A DNA stretch of 64,000 nt from Atopobiaceae bacterium. Lineage in GTDB: Bacteria > Actinomycetota > Coriobacteriia > Coriobacteriales > Atopobiaceae. Where the stretch lies: positions 1 to 64,000 of the forward strand of contig JAKVON010000009.1 in NCBI GenBank assembly GCA_022482785.1, read 5' to 3'. The notes under the pieces are model-generated. The model had not been told where the DNA came from. It did no database searches and saw nothing but the letters and a program-made list of their open reading frames with translations. The translations under genes were made by a program, and so were the position numbers. Shown here in pieces: positions 25,317-35,924 of this stretch (position 1 is the stretch's first letter; every line of letters starts with the position of its first letter).

Positions 25317-26303
25317 ATGGTTCGTTGGGCGATTCTGGGGGCCGGCTCCATCGCGCGCCGCTTCGCGGCGAGCCTCTCCCACGTCGAGGGCGCTCGGCTC
25401 GTCGCCCTGAGCTGCCGCTCGGCCGAGAAGGCCGCCGCCTTCGCCGGGGACCATGGCGTCGACGCCTCGCGTGCCTACTCCGACGGCGCACTCCCGGGCT
25501 CGGGCCACGAGGCCCTGCTCGCCGATCCGGAGGTCGACGCCGTCTACCTCGCCCTCCCGCACGGCCTCCACCACGAGTGGGCGATCAGGGCCCTCCGGGC
25601 GGGCAAGCCCGTGCTCTGCGAGAAGCCGGCGGCGCTCGACGCGGCCCAGACGGGTGACATCGCGCGCGTCTCGAGGGAGGCGCAGACCCTCTTCATGGAG
25701 GCCATGAAGACGCGTTTCACGCCTCTCTACCGGCGCGTTCGCGACATGGTCGACTCCGGGGCCATCGGAGAGGTGACCCAGGTCGAGGCGACGCTCTGCA
25801 ACGACATGCGCGAGCTGGTCGAGGGAGGCAGGACCTACCACAGCCAGCCCGGCCAGGGAGGGGTGCTGCTCGACTGCGGGACCTACTGCGCGAGCTGGCT
25901 CGAGGACTACCTGCCCGGCGAGTTCTCCATCGAGCGGGCAGACGGCGTGGTGCAGGGGGGAACCGACCTCTATGCCGACGCGACGCTGGCCTTTGGCAGC
26001 GCCCGGGGACGGCTCGAGTGCGCGTTCGACCGGTCCCGGCCCCGCACCGCGACCATCCGCGGCACCAGGGGCTCGGTCGTCGTCGAGGAGCTCCACCGCC
26101 CCCAGGTCGCGACGCTCCTGGTCGACGGCCGGGAGCCCCGGCCCATCGATGCGCCCTATGAGGTCGACGACTTCTTCGGCGAGATCGACCACTTCACGAG
26201 GCTGGTGCGCTCCGGTGCGGCCGAGAGCGACGTCATGCCGCTTGCGGCGTCGGTCCGGGACGCCAGGATCATCGACCGCGTCCGCGAGGCGCTTGGCGGC
26301 TAG
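25317..26303 (+). CDS. Gfo/Idh/MocA family oxidoreductase
   Basis: A 328-residue NAD(P)-dependent dehydrogenase. The Rossmann motif is WAILGAGSIARRFA near the start, the family EKPAALD motif (with lysine) is at about 101-107, and a C-terminal alpha/beta domain follows. Members act on sugars, inositols or dihydrodiols; the substrate here is unknown. ATG 25317 sits 8 bases after GAGAGGGGAG. It stands alone, between the divergent EIIA gene and the subtilase. Confidence 0.88.
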   Translation: MVRWAILGAGSIARRFAASLSHVEGARLVALSCRSAEKAAAFAGDHGVDASRAYSDGALPGSGHEALLADPEVDAVYLALPHGLHHEWAIRALRAGKPVLCEKPAALDAAQTGDIARVSREAQTLFMEAMKTRFTPLYRRVRDMVDSGAIGEVTQVEATLCNDMRELVEGGRTYHSQPGQGGVLLDCGTYCASWLEDYLPGEFSIERADGVVQGGTDLYADATLAFGSARGRLECAFDRSRPRTATIRGTRGSVVVEELHRPQVATLLVDGREPRPIDAPYEVDDFFGEIDHFTRLVRSGAAESDVMPLAASVRDARIIDRVREALGG

Positions 26304-26486
26304 GCCGCGAACCGCTTGCCCGCGATGGGGCCGGCTGCGCGTTCGCGGGCTGGTACGACGTGAATCGCGGCATTCTCCCGCCCCGTCCGGCCCGCACGCG
26401 GTTTTTAAGGTTTTCTTAACATCCCCGTTCCGCCCCTTACGGTAGGGTCGAAAAAATGCAGGTGAAGCCTAGGGGAAGCGGGAACC
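26304..26486. promoter_or_regulatory. Upstream region of the first subtilase
   Basis: The 180 bases hold no gene. TTAAGGTTTTCTTAACA (26405-26421) is a near-palindromic AT-rich island in GC-rich surroundings and probably lies in the promoter of the subtilase gene. A GGGGAAGCGGG ribosome site precedes the ATG. Confidence 0.4.
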
Positions 26487-29400
26487 ATGCAGGGGAAGAG
26501 ATCTCTCGCCCGTTCGGCCGCGTGCGTGCTGACGTCACTCGTCCTGACGGTGGGGCTCATGCCGCTGCCGGCATACGCCGGGTCGAGCAGCACAACCTCA
26601 TCGTTGTCATCGACCGCCAAGCCCCCTTCGTCCACCGCGTCGTCGTCTGAGACGGGCGCGGTTTCCGCGCAAAGCGCCTCGAGCGCCACCTCTGCGGGCT
26701 CCTCGACAACGTACCGGAATCTCGATGACGACTCGCTCAAGGCGAGTATCGCCCAGTCGGAATCCACCGGCGAATGCGCCGCCGGCGAGGCGCTCGTCGT
26801 CTACCATTCCTCGGGTGCCGCCAAGGGCGCAACCGGAGCGCTCACGACCCAATCCGAGTCCGACCCCCTGGCCCAAGCCGGCTTCGTGCCTTCCGCAACC
26901 TGGGATCTTTCCGCCGCCGACAGCGCCGCCGCATCATCATCAGCCGCGGCCGATGGTGCGCTCTCGGTGCAGTCCGAAGGCACGGGATTGACTTTGGCCA
27001 GCGGTTCCGACGTGCGCGTGGCGCTGGTCGATCGTCCGGATCTGAGTACGTCCGACCTGGTCGCGCAGCTGGATTCCCTCAGCTTCGTCGAATGCGCGCA
27101 GCCCAATTACACCCATGAGCTCTGCTCGCTTTCCTACACGACCCCGAACGACCCTCTCTACACGGGCGGTTTGCAGTGGGCTTTTTCCGACGCCACAGGC
27201 GGCATCGGCTATTCTGCGGAACTCGCCGCCGATAATGCCACCGCATCAACCCAGGACAACATCGTCGCCGTCATCGATTCGGGCTTCGACTACACCAACC
27301 CCGACCTCGCAAACAACATGTGGAGCAATCCGGGCAACATTGCCGGTGCCCCCGGGGAGGTTGGCACCCACGGCTACGATTTCTACGAGAACGACGACGA
27401 CCCCATGCCGGGAATAACCTACGAACTCAGTCACGGCACGCATTGCGCGGGCCTCGTCGCCGCCCAAACCAACAACAGCCTCGGCATCGCCGGAACGGCG
27501 CAGCACACGAAGGTCATGGCCTGCAAAGCTGCCAGCGATTCGGGAATCGGACCCACCGACAAGGCCATCGTCGCCGCCTACGAATACATCATCGCCGCCA
27601 AGACGGCCGGCCAAAATCTGGTTGCCATCAGCAACTCCTGGCACATCGGCGAATACGCTCCCGTACTCGACTATCTGGTGAACCAGGCGGGCAAGGCAGG
27701 CGTCATGTCGCTCTTCGCCGCATCGAACTCGGGAGTGGATACGGCAACCACCTTTACCTCTACCAGCGTCGACCTGCAAAGCCCGTACGCGATCGTGGTC
27801 GCTTCCGTAAACGCTGATGGCACGCTTTCCAGCTTCAGCAATTACAACGCCACGGCGGTCGACGTGGCCGCCCCGGGTGGGGCCGTGCTGTCGACCGTGC
27901 GCAAGACGGACGCGAAGACGGTGGTCGGAAATGGCGACGACGAATTCAAATACGATGCGACGGCGGCTCTCCTGACAGGCAAAACGCCCACGTACAGCAA
28001 GCAGATGGGCGAATTGCTGGATGCTTCTGGCAAGGTCGTCTCCGGGGCTTCCATCAAGTTGCTGCATTCCGACGACAAAACCACGTGGACGGACGCATCG
28101 ACGGCCGACCAAGGTCATCTTGCGTATGCGAGCGATGCCAGCAGCGGCATCTCCAAGCTGAAGCTCACGCTGTCCGCTATCGATGCGTTGAGCGATAGGG
28201 ACATCAGCCATTATCGTGTCCAAGTATCCTGGACCGATGCCAACCCCTTCCTCAACAAGACGGTCACCGCCTCCGATTACTTCTTCGCGAACGCCGTTTC
28301 GCAGCCGTCCACTTCGCCAAGCTCTTCCTTGGTGACCGGAACGCTGGACATTTCAGGCATCGGCACATGCTCGAGCGCGAGCAAAACCGCCAGCAGCGAA
28401 ATCAACAACGACTCCGTATCCAACGCTTATGGCACGTTCGAAAGCATCGATACGTCCGCACCGACTTTGACGGCCACCGAGCAGATCTCGATAACCTCGG
28501 ATGCGACACCGCGCGATGTGACCTTCTATGCGGATGCAGTCGCCATCGACGTTCCCACCGACACGCCGGATTACGAATACATGTCCGGCACCTCCATGGC
28601 CACGCCCATGCTGGCCGGCTGCTACGCCGAACTGGCCTCGCTCTACCCCAACGAATCGGCGCTGCAACTGCGCGGTCGCATCTGCGGCGGCGCGAATCAG
28701 TTGGTAGCCACCAAAGATTCGTCCGGAAACAAGAAGCAGACCGCTTCGGACGGGTATTTCACGTTCGACAAGGCTCTGGGCACCGGCAGCAACGCGAACG
28801 CCAACACCTGGTCCATCTCCACCGATGTCGCGGCCGGCACGATCACCGTGCACGGGTACAACCTGAACCGCGCCACGCTCATAGTGGATCAGAGCGGCAC
28901 GGTGGTGTCTCCGGAGGCTCAGAGCGCGAGCGAGATCACCTTCGCGGATGCGTCGCTCCTCGATGGCAAGGCCCATCGCTTCGACGTGACCGATACCTCC
29001 ACGGGCCGCATCTATCAGGCATCGTATGTCGTGCCGCTCGGTTCAGCAGCTTCGACGCAGATTACGAAAGCAGGAGCCCTTCCCGTTGAATCGGCAAGTG
29101 GAACGGGGGCGCTCGTCTCGGCGACCGATCGGCTGTTCTTCGCCGATGCCGAAGGCGTCTATCTGTACAGCTGCACCGATCCTGCGAACGCATCGTCTGC
29201 GGCCAGCTGGACGAAGCTCGCACCCGCCAACACGGTATTCGCGAATCTGACGGGGCTCACATCGGCCAAGCTGCGCTACGCCTACCGTGACGGCAAGCTC
29301 TACGCCTTCTGCATCGACTGGGTACGGCAGGCTGATTCCAGCTATCTGCTGGATGCCCTGATGGCGACCTACGACATCGAAACCGGCACATGGTCGCAGG

Positions 29401-30696
29401 CCAAGGCCGTGGGCGCGCTGATGTCCTCTGCCGCGCCGAGTGGCGTCATATTCAGAACCCTCGCTTCGTCATCGCAAGGGCAGATCTGCCTCGTCGTGTC
29501 GATGATGGGCGGCGTTCAGACGTACGCCCAGGCAGCGAGCTTCATCTTCACGCTCGAACCGGGAAGCGATGCCGTCACGATGACGGCGGTGCCGACCGAT
29601 AAGGTCAGCGACATCTACGGTATCGCAGCGGCGTACCGCAGTGGGTCCACCTCCTATTTCCTGGGAATCAAGCAGAGCTCCAACGCGGTGGAATCGATTT
29701 CCTATGACGGCACCACCTGGACCGACAAGGGGGCGCTTGCCGGGGAGCCTGCGATGACCGCGAATCAGTCCCGTGACCAGATGGGCATTCCCACGGTGGT
29801 TACGGGAAACGGGCTGTTCCGCATAGGCGCGGCATCGTATGAGAATGTGGGCGATGCGGCCCTGATCGACCCGGTTGCGGGAACGTGGACGGGGCTGGGG
29901 TCGCTGCTGGGCACCTCGACATCGCAGATCACCGTGAGCAGCGGTGCGATGCTGGATGGGAAGATATATCTCTCCGGCGTTGACGATGCCGGCACTCTAC
30001 ACGCTGCCCTCCTCGGTTGCCGCGAAGCTGGCCACCACGGACGTGACGCTCACGGCCTCGGCGCAGACGGGCGGCACCGCCACGGTGCAGGATTGGCGCG
30101 GCGAGGCCGCGGGCACGCTCGGCGTGCGGGGCGGCGACACCGCCACCTGGACCGCGACGGCCGACGCCGGCTACGCGTTCGCGGGCTGGTACGGCGCCGA
30201 CGGCAACAAGGTCTCCCCGGACGCGACGTATGCCGCGTCTGCGACGTCCGCCGCCACGCTGACCGCGCGGTTCTCGGCGAACTCCTACACCGTGGCCTTC
30301 GACGCCAACGGCGGCACGGGCACCATGGCAGGCCAGCCCATGACCTACGGCGTGGCGCAGAGGCTGGCCGCCTCCGCCTTCGCCCGCGCCGGATACACGT
30401 TCGCCGGCTGGAACACCAGGGCCGACGGCACCGGCACGGCCTACGCCGACGGGGCGACGGTCGAGAGCCTCGCGGCGGAGGACGGCGCGACGGTGACGCT
30501 CTACGCCCAGTGGAAGGCGGACGCCGTCCCGGCCGCGACGCCTGCCGCGGCCGCGACCGGCGCGTCGGCCGCGTCGCCCTCCTCGTCCACGCCCTCCACC
30601 GGCGACCCGGCGCCGTCGTGGCCCGCCGCCCCCGCGCTCGCCGCCCTCGGCGCCGCCTGCCTCGGCATGGCCGCCAGGAGGCGGAGGGCACGGTAG
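26487..30696 (+). CDS. Secreted S8 (subtilisin-like) peptidase with C-terminal anchor, copy 1 (one frame break)
   Basis: About 1,400 residues. A signal peptide (LVLTVGLMPLPAYA) is followed by a low-complexity Ser/Thr stretch and a prodomain. The subtilase triad is D264 (AVIDSGFDYTNPDL), H316 (SHGTHCAGL) and S703 (SGTSMATPM); the interval between H and S is long because of an inserted PA-type or other domain. A beta-propeller-like region follows, then a Listeria-Bacteroides repeat (TVAFDANGGTG...FAGWNTRADG), and a tail with TPSTGD, a hydrophobic helix and RRRRAR, a sortase-like anchor variant. Frame is lost at about 29994; beyond it the reading continues as LYTLPSSVAAK. Codon use switches from GAA-rich to GAG-rich at the same point. 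Tandem paralogue at 31479. Confidence 0.85.
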
Positions 30697-30758
30697 GGCT
30701 CAGCGAACCGACCTCCCCCCCCCAACCTCCCGGGGCGACACGGCCGCTGGACGCCTCC

Positions 30759-30828
30759 GCAAACTACGCAAGTCGGGACGTTTCCGAGAGAAAATAGGTC
30801 GATAAATGACCTGACCTGCGTAGTTTGT
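30759..30828. repeat. Inverted repeat after the first subtilase
   Basis: GCAAACTACGCAAGTC (30759-30774) and GACCTGCGTAGTTTGT (30813-30828) are complementary at 14 of 16 positions. An AGGTC/GACCT hairpin lies between them. It could be a terminator-like structure or a small mobile repeat. Confidence 0.6.
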
Positions 30829-31302
30829 CCTCGTGGCGTCTCTCGTCCCGCGAACCCAAGGCGGGCATCGCTCGCAAGGGGGTCGTGATCGTCGCTCCGG
30901 GCTTTGGCGTCGGTGGGCAGCGCGTCTACATGGACGTGGCCGACCGCTTCGCGTCGAGCGGCCATCTCGTCTTCGCCTACGACCCGACCGGTGTCGACGA
31001 GAGCGAGGGGGAGTCTACCGTCGGGTTCCCGCAGGGCGTGATCGACCTCGAGCATGCCATCGACTTCGTGGCGCGTGATCGTGAGGTGGGCGGGCTGCCG
31101 GTCGTGCCGTTCGGTCACAGCTGGGGTGCCTGGTGCGCGGGCGTACGACCGCCTGCGCATCGACGAGCTGGAGGGCACCCTGACGCCATTCGGGCACGCC
31201 AATGGTTTCGACAAGTCGGTCGGCTATGCGATTGACCAGGACTTCTTCGCCGAGGTCATCGCCTTCTGCGACCGCGGGGCCAGCGGGCGTCGCCTACGGT
31301 GA
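30825..31302 (+). pseudogene. Alpha/beta hydrolase remnant
   Basis: The first frame gives GVVIVAPGFGVGGQRVYMDVADRFASSGH and VVPFGHSWGAWCAG, an oxyanion-hole region and nucleophile elbow of an alpha/beta hydrolase. After 31140 only another frame continues, with the C-terminal AYDRLRIDELEGTLTPFGHANGFDKS, which carries the catalytic-His region. About 100 residues that should lie between them, the lid and core strands, are missing. One added base cannot repair this, so it is a true deletion remnant, unlike most frame breaks in this window. No start codon with ribosome site is seen. Confidence 0.7.
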
Positions 31303-31478
31303 GGCCTTGGCGATGGCTTCCCCCCCCATGCTTCCTCGCATTCCATGGACCGGCCCAGCGAACCGTTAGGGGGAGCATTCGGGGCGCATCGCGGTCGGTG
31401 TGAGCTCCCGAACATAGAATGTCTGCTGGACACATGCGGATCGGGCGTCGGGGCGCCCTTTCGACGGGGGGACGTTTC

Positions 31479-34400
31479 ATGAGGACACCTTCGCTCATCG
31501 GCCGTCTGGGGCGCGTGGCGCTCGCGCTGGCTCTCGTCGCGGGGCTCGTGCCGACGCCGGCGCTCGCCGCCGGGACGGCAGGGTCGTCCTCGCCGGCCCG
31601 GTCGACGGCATCCTCCGACGATGCCCGCGCGACCATCGAGCAGGCCGAGTCCGCGGGGGAGTGCGTCTCCGGCCAGGCGCTCGTCGTCTACCACGCCTCC
31701 GGAGCGGCGAAGGGCTCCTCGGGGGAGCTCGGCGTCCAGTCCGAGACCGACCCGCTCGCGTCGGCTGGCTTCGGTGCGTCGCAGACCTGGGACCTCTCGG
31801 CCGCCGACGCCGTCGCCGAGTCCACCGGTGCCGCCGCCGACGGCGCGCTCTCCGTGCAGTCGGAGGCAACCGACTCCGCGATAGCCTCTGGCTCCGACGT
31901 GCGCGTGGCGCTCGTCGAGCGCGACGACATGAGCGTTGCCGACCTCGTGGCCTCGCTCGAATCGCTCTCCTTCGTGGAATGCGCCGCTCCCAACTATGTC
32001 TACGAGACCTCGTCGCTCAACGCCGACGACACCTACGCGAGCATGCAGTGGGGGCTCTCCGGCTCCGGTTCCGAGGTCCACGGCTCCACCGCCGGGATCG
32101 ACTACAACGACGCGGCAACCGCAGCGTCGTCGAGCGAATCCACGAACGTCGTCGCCGTGCTCGACACTGGCGTCGACTACAACAACCCCGACCTCGCGAA
32201 CGTCATGTGGAGCGACCCTGGCGACATCGGCCTGGGCTACAACGGCTCGCATGGCTACAACGGCTCCAACGGCACCTACGACCCGATGCCGATGGCCTCG
32301 TCCGAGCACGGCACGCACTGCGCCGGCATCATCGCCGCGCAGTCCAACAACTCCGCAGGCGTTGCCAGCATCGCCGGAGGCGGCAAAACACAGATCATGG
32401 CTCTGCGCCATTCGAACGACGCAGACACGATCGTGAACTCGGCGACTACCGCGTGCTACGAGTATCTGGTCAAGGCGAAGTTGGCTCATGTGAACATAGT
32501 CGCGGTCAACTGCTCTTGGGGACAGCATACGTCCGAATACGATCCGGTGTTGGATTATGAGATCAACCAGGCGGGCAAGGCCGGCATCCTCTCCGTCTTC
32601 TCGTCGGGTAACGATTCGGAGGATGCGGGCACCGACCATGAGGTGGCCCAACTGGAAAGCCCGTATCTCATTGACGTGGCTGCCAGCAACGCGAACGGCG
32701 ACCTCGCGGTGTTCAGCGACTACGACGCGACCCTCGTCGATGTGGCAGCGCCGGGGACGAACATCCTGTCCACCGTGCCGAACGGCCATGTCACGGCATT
32801 CGATGCGTTGCTCTCCAAGAAGGGTGGCAAGGCTGACAAGCTGAGCTACTGCACCGACATCGCGAGCATCGCAGACAACACGAGCTCCCAGGGCGAAACG
32901 AACTTCAGCGTCGAATTGGCCGAGTACGACGCGAAGACGCAGCTGATAGGCAAAACCATCGACGACCCCAACCATGCTCTGTCGTACGGCGTCGCCTCGA
33001 CTACCATCGAAGGCGAGAAGTCGCTCCAGGTCGGCATCGACTACGGCAAGCTGCCGAGTGGCTGCGACTCGACGAACGTCGTGGCCCTCGTCTCCTGGAC
33101 CATCGACAATCCGTTCCGAAAGCTGGGCACCTTCACCGCATCGGACTATGCGACCAGCGTGACGCCGCAGGGAAACTATGCCGACGGCAACGAACTCGAT
33201 AGGGCTTACGAGCGCCTGCTGACATCCGACGGAACGGACCTCCTCGCCGGGGGATCGCATGCCAGCACCCCATCGCACGTCACCAACTTGCGGGACAACA
33301 CCTCGATCTGGGATGCGCACCTGGTCAGCACCTCGGACGTCGCGAGGAAGGATGCCACCCTGACAGCGCAGGTGGGCGTGCAGTTCGATACCCAAGCACA
33401 GGATGCGAGCGGCGAGGCGGTCAGGCTGACGGGCACCCATACCTGTCTGATAACCGATTTCGCCATCGGCAAGGCCACGGACGCCACCGAGAGCGACAGC
33501 GCGTTCGTCCCCTATGCGTACGAGAGCGGCACCTCGATGGCTACCCCCATGGTCGCCGGTTCCGTCGGTGAGCTGGCTGCGATCTATCCCAACTACTCGA
33601 CCCTGCAACTGAGGGGTCTCGTCTGCGGCGGCACGGTAGCGCTTAACGACCCGGCGGAGCAGGCCGAGATCGCCAGCGGTGGGCGCTTCACGTTCGAGAA
33701 GGCCTTGGACGACTCCAAGGTCAACGCCAACACCTGGTCGATAACCACGTCGGGCGACGAGGTCACCGTGCATGGCTACAACCTGCAGAAGGCGAGCCTC
33801 TACGTGGATGGCAGCACCACGGCCGTGACGCCCACGGCCCAGACGGCAGGCGAGATATCATTCGTGGCCCCCTCCCTTCTCGATGGCAAGACGCACCGCT
33901 TCGACGTGACGGACACGTCCACGAAGCGCACCTACAAGGCGGCCTATGTGACCCCCGATGCCTCCAAGAGCACGCTCGTGCGTGTGCACGATCTGCCCAC
34001 GGCCGTCGACGCCGACTCCTCCACGGTCCTCTCGTCGTCGGATCGTATGTTCTGCGCCGACGGCAGCGGAACTTACCTCTACAGCTGCGTCGACCCGTCC
34101 GATGCGACCTCCCCATGGATTGAGCTCAAGGCACCCGGTGCTCCCTGGGCGGGCGATGGGACCAACAACCGATCGGGCATCCGATATGCCTATGCGAACG
34201 GCAAGGTCTACGCCTTCGCGACCGATGACGTTGCGGCCACTTCGACTGCTGCGGAGCAGATCGTCGTCTACTGCAGCGTATACGACATCATGAAGAACGC
34301 CTGGACTGCATGGGACAAGATCGGAAGTCTGGATTCTGCGACCGTGGACACCCTTTCGGCCGCCGCATGCGACGGGAAGGCGTGCTGCCTCCTGTATACC

Positions 34401-35384
34401 GCCACCTTTGTCGATGGACAAGCGGTGGAGGCGAACACGCTGTTCTCCTGCTCTGCGGGTGGCACGGATTTCACGCAGGCAAAACTCTCCAAGACGCTCT
34501 TCAAGAAGCTGGTCGGCGTCGGGGACACACTCTACGGGACTACCTTCGACAGCACGTCGGAGGGATCGAACGACTATTGCATCGGGCTTGCATCGGTCGA
34601 TTCTTCGACTGCGGAGACAATGGGTCCGAACGTCGTGTCGGGTCTCTCGAAGGCTTCGGGGCCGAACGAGTTGGAGAATCAACTCGTCGCCTCCTCGTAT
34701 AGGAGCGCGTCCGAGGTCGGTGTCGGCAACGGCATCGTGGCTGCAGGTGATTCCGACCTGGGGCTGGGGGACATGCAATTGATCGGGACCGATGCGACCG
34801 CTACCGAGCTGGGATTCTTCGGTCTTGACTCGGCCTCTGGTCTGGCCGTGGGCTCGATGGCCATGTACGGCGGCAGGCTCTACCTGAACTGCGTCGACCA
34901 CACGGCGGGTACCAACGACGTCGGGCTCTACGCGCTGCCGAGCGCGGCGGCTGCGAAGGTCGCGACCACGGACGTGACGCTCGCGGCCACGGCCGAGACC
35001 GGCGGTGCCGCGACGGTTGCCGACTGGCGCGGCAAGGCCGCGGGCACGCTCGACGTGCGCGGCGGCGACACCGCCACGTGGGCGGCCACGGCCGATGCTG
35101 GCTACACGTTCGCGGGCTGGTACGACGCCAGCGGCAACCTGGTCTCGTCGGACGCGACGTACTCTGCGCTCGCGACGTCCTCGACGGCGCTGACCGCGCG
35201 GTTCACCGCCATCCCGGTCATGCCCGTGACGCCTGCCGCGGCCGCCTCCGACGTGTCGAGCGCGTCACCCGCAGCGTCGACCCCCTCCACGGGCGATCCG
35301 GCGCCGTCGTGGCCGGCCGGCCTCGCGCTCGTCTCCGTCGGCTGCTGCCTTGCGGCCGCGGCCTTGCGGAGACGCATGGGATAG
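31479..35384 (+). CDS. Secreted S8 (subtilisin-like) peptidase with C-terminal anchor, copy 2
   Basis: 1,301 residues in one frame. The signal peptide is RVALALALVAGLVPTPALAA. The subtilase triad is D229 (AVLDTGVDYNNPDL), H277 (EHGTHCAGI) and S686 (SGTSMATPM). It is a paralogue of copy 1 over its whole length, including the NANTWSI and HGYNLQKASLYVDGS segments after the catalytic domain. The Listeria-type repeat is shorter here (FAGWYDASGN only). The tail reads STPSTGDPAPSW, a hydrophobic helix, then RRRMG. Start ATG 31479 follows GGGGGGAC. Codon use is host-like at both ends and less GC-rich in the middle (about 32450-34850), suggesting a mosaic. Confidence 0.9.
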   Translation: MRTPSLIGRLGRVALALALVAGLVPTPALAAGTAGSSSPARSTASSDDARATIEQAESAGECVSGQALVVYHASGAAKGSSGELGVQSETDPLASAGFGASQTWDLSAADAVAESTGAAADGALSVQSEATDSAIASGSDVRVALVERDDMSVADLVASLESLSFVECAAPNYVYETSSLNADDTYASMQWGLSGSGSEVHGSTAGIDYNDAATAASSSESTNVVAVLDTGVDYNNPDLANVMWSDPGDIGLGYNGSHGYNGSNGTYDPMPMASSEHGTHCAGIIAAQSNNSAGVASIAGGGKTQIMALRHSNDADTIVNSATTACYEYLVKAKLAHVNIVAVNCSWGQHTSEYDPVLDYEINQAGKAGILSVFSSGNDSEDAGTDHEVAQLESPYLIDVAASNANGDLAVFSDYDATLVDVAAPGTNILSTVPNGHVTAFDALLSKKGGKADKLSYCTDIASIADNTSSQGETNFSVELAEYDAKTQLIGKTIDDPNHALSYGVASTTIEGEKSLQVGIDYGKLPSGCDSTNVVALVSWTIDNPFRKLGTFTASDYATSVTPQGNYADGNELDRAYERLLTSDGTDLLAGGSHASTPSHVTNLRDNTSIWDAHLVSTSDVARKDATLTAQVGVQFDTQAQDASGEAVRLTGTHTCLITDFAIGKATDATESDSAFVPYAYESGTSMATPMVAGSVGELAAIYPNYSTLQLRGLVCGGTVALNDPAEQAEIASGGRFTFEKALDDSKVNANTWSITTSGDEVTVHGYNLQKASLYVDGSTTAVTPTAQTAGEISFVAPSLLDGKTHRFDVTDTSTKRTYKAAYVTPDASKSTLVRVHDLPTAVDADSSTVLSSSDRMFCADGSGTYLYSCVDPSDATSPWIELKAPGAPWAGDGTNNRSGIRYAYANGKVYAFATDDVAATSTAAEQIVVYCSVYDIMKNAWTAWDKIGSLDSATVDTLSAAACDGKACCLLYTATFVDGQAVEANTLFSCSAGGTDFTQAKLSKTLFKKLVGVGDTLYGTTFDSTSEGSNDYCIGLASVDSSTAETMGPNVVSGLSKASGPNELENQLVASSYRSASEVGVGNGIVAAGDSDLGLGDMQLIGTDATATELGFFGLDSASGLAVGSMAMYGGRLYLNCVDHTAGTNDVGLYALPSAAAAKVATTDVTLAATAETGGAATVADWRGKAAGTLDVRGGDTATWAATADAGYTFAGWYDASGNLVSSDATYSALATSSTALTARFTAIPVMPVTPAAAASDVSSASPAASTPSTGDPAPSWPAGLALVSVGCCLAAAALRRRMG

Positions 35385-35611
35385 GATGTCCCGGCCTCTC
35401 GTTCACGAAGTCTCCTGTTGACTCGTCCCGTCCGTGCGAGGCTGCTCAATCAGATTGTATGCAGGGAGATCAGTTGCAATCCTTAAGAAGTCTTCAGGTT
35501 CGAGCGGGCATGGCCATGTGTCCCGGCCCACTGCCTACAATCGCAGCCAGGGGCAGCTCGTCCGGCGGGGAGGAGGAATCTCACCGACCCAGCTTCCAAG
35601 GGGGTCCTTCC
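35385..35611. other. Intergenic stretch after the second subtilase
   Basis: No gene or clear regulatory signal is seen. The DNA is less GC-rich around 35450-35500. Confidence 0.35.
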
Positions 35612-35794
35612 ATGCGCGAGGTTTCCATCGAGGGCGCGAGGCTCGTCTGCGAGACCGTGATGACCCTGTTCTACCGGCTCGACGAGGAGACCATGGTGTC
35701 CCTCGACATCACCCCCGAGCCCCTCGTCCACATCGAGCGCGAGAAGCACAACGCGTGCGAGGCCCTTCTCGCGGGGCTGCCCGCGTTCGATTGA
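35612..35794 (+). CDS. Small hypothetical protein (60 residues)
   Basis: A short open frame, MREVSIEGARLVCETVMTLF through EALLAGLPAFD. An AAGGGGG site lies about 8 bases before the ATG and third-position GC is high. It is predicted soluble, with an acidic middle (RLDEETMVSLDITPEP). I do not recognise it. It lies 130 bases ahead of the GGDEF gene in the same direction. Confidence 0.5.
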   Translation: MREVSIEGARLVCETVMTLFYRLDEETMVSLDITPEPLVHIEREKHNACEALLAGLPAFD

Positions 35795-35924
35795 ACGGGA
35801 GGCCCGTGCCGCCAGGAGGGGACGGGCGCGGCAAGGCATGCCGCGAGGGCCTTCCGGCAGGCTCGTACTGATACCATTGATGCGGTCCGATGACGTATCA
35901 GGCATGCGCACGAGAGGGCTTCCG

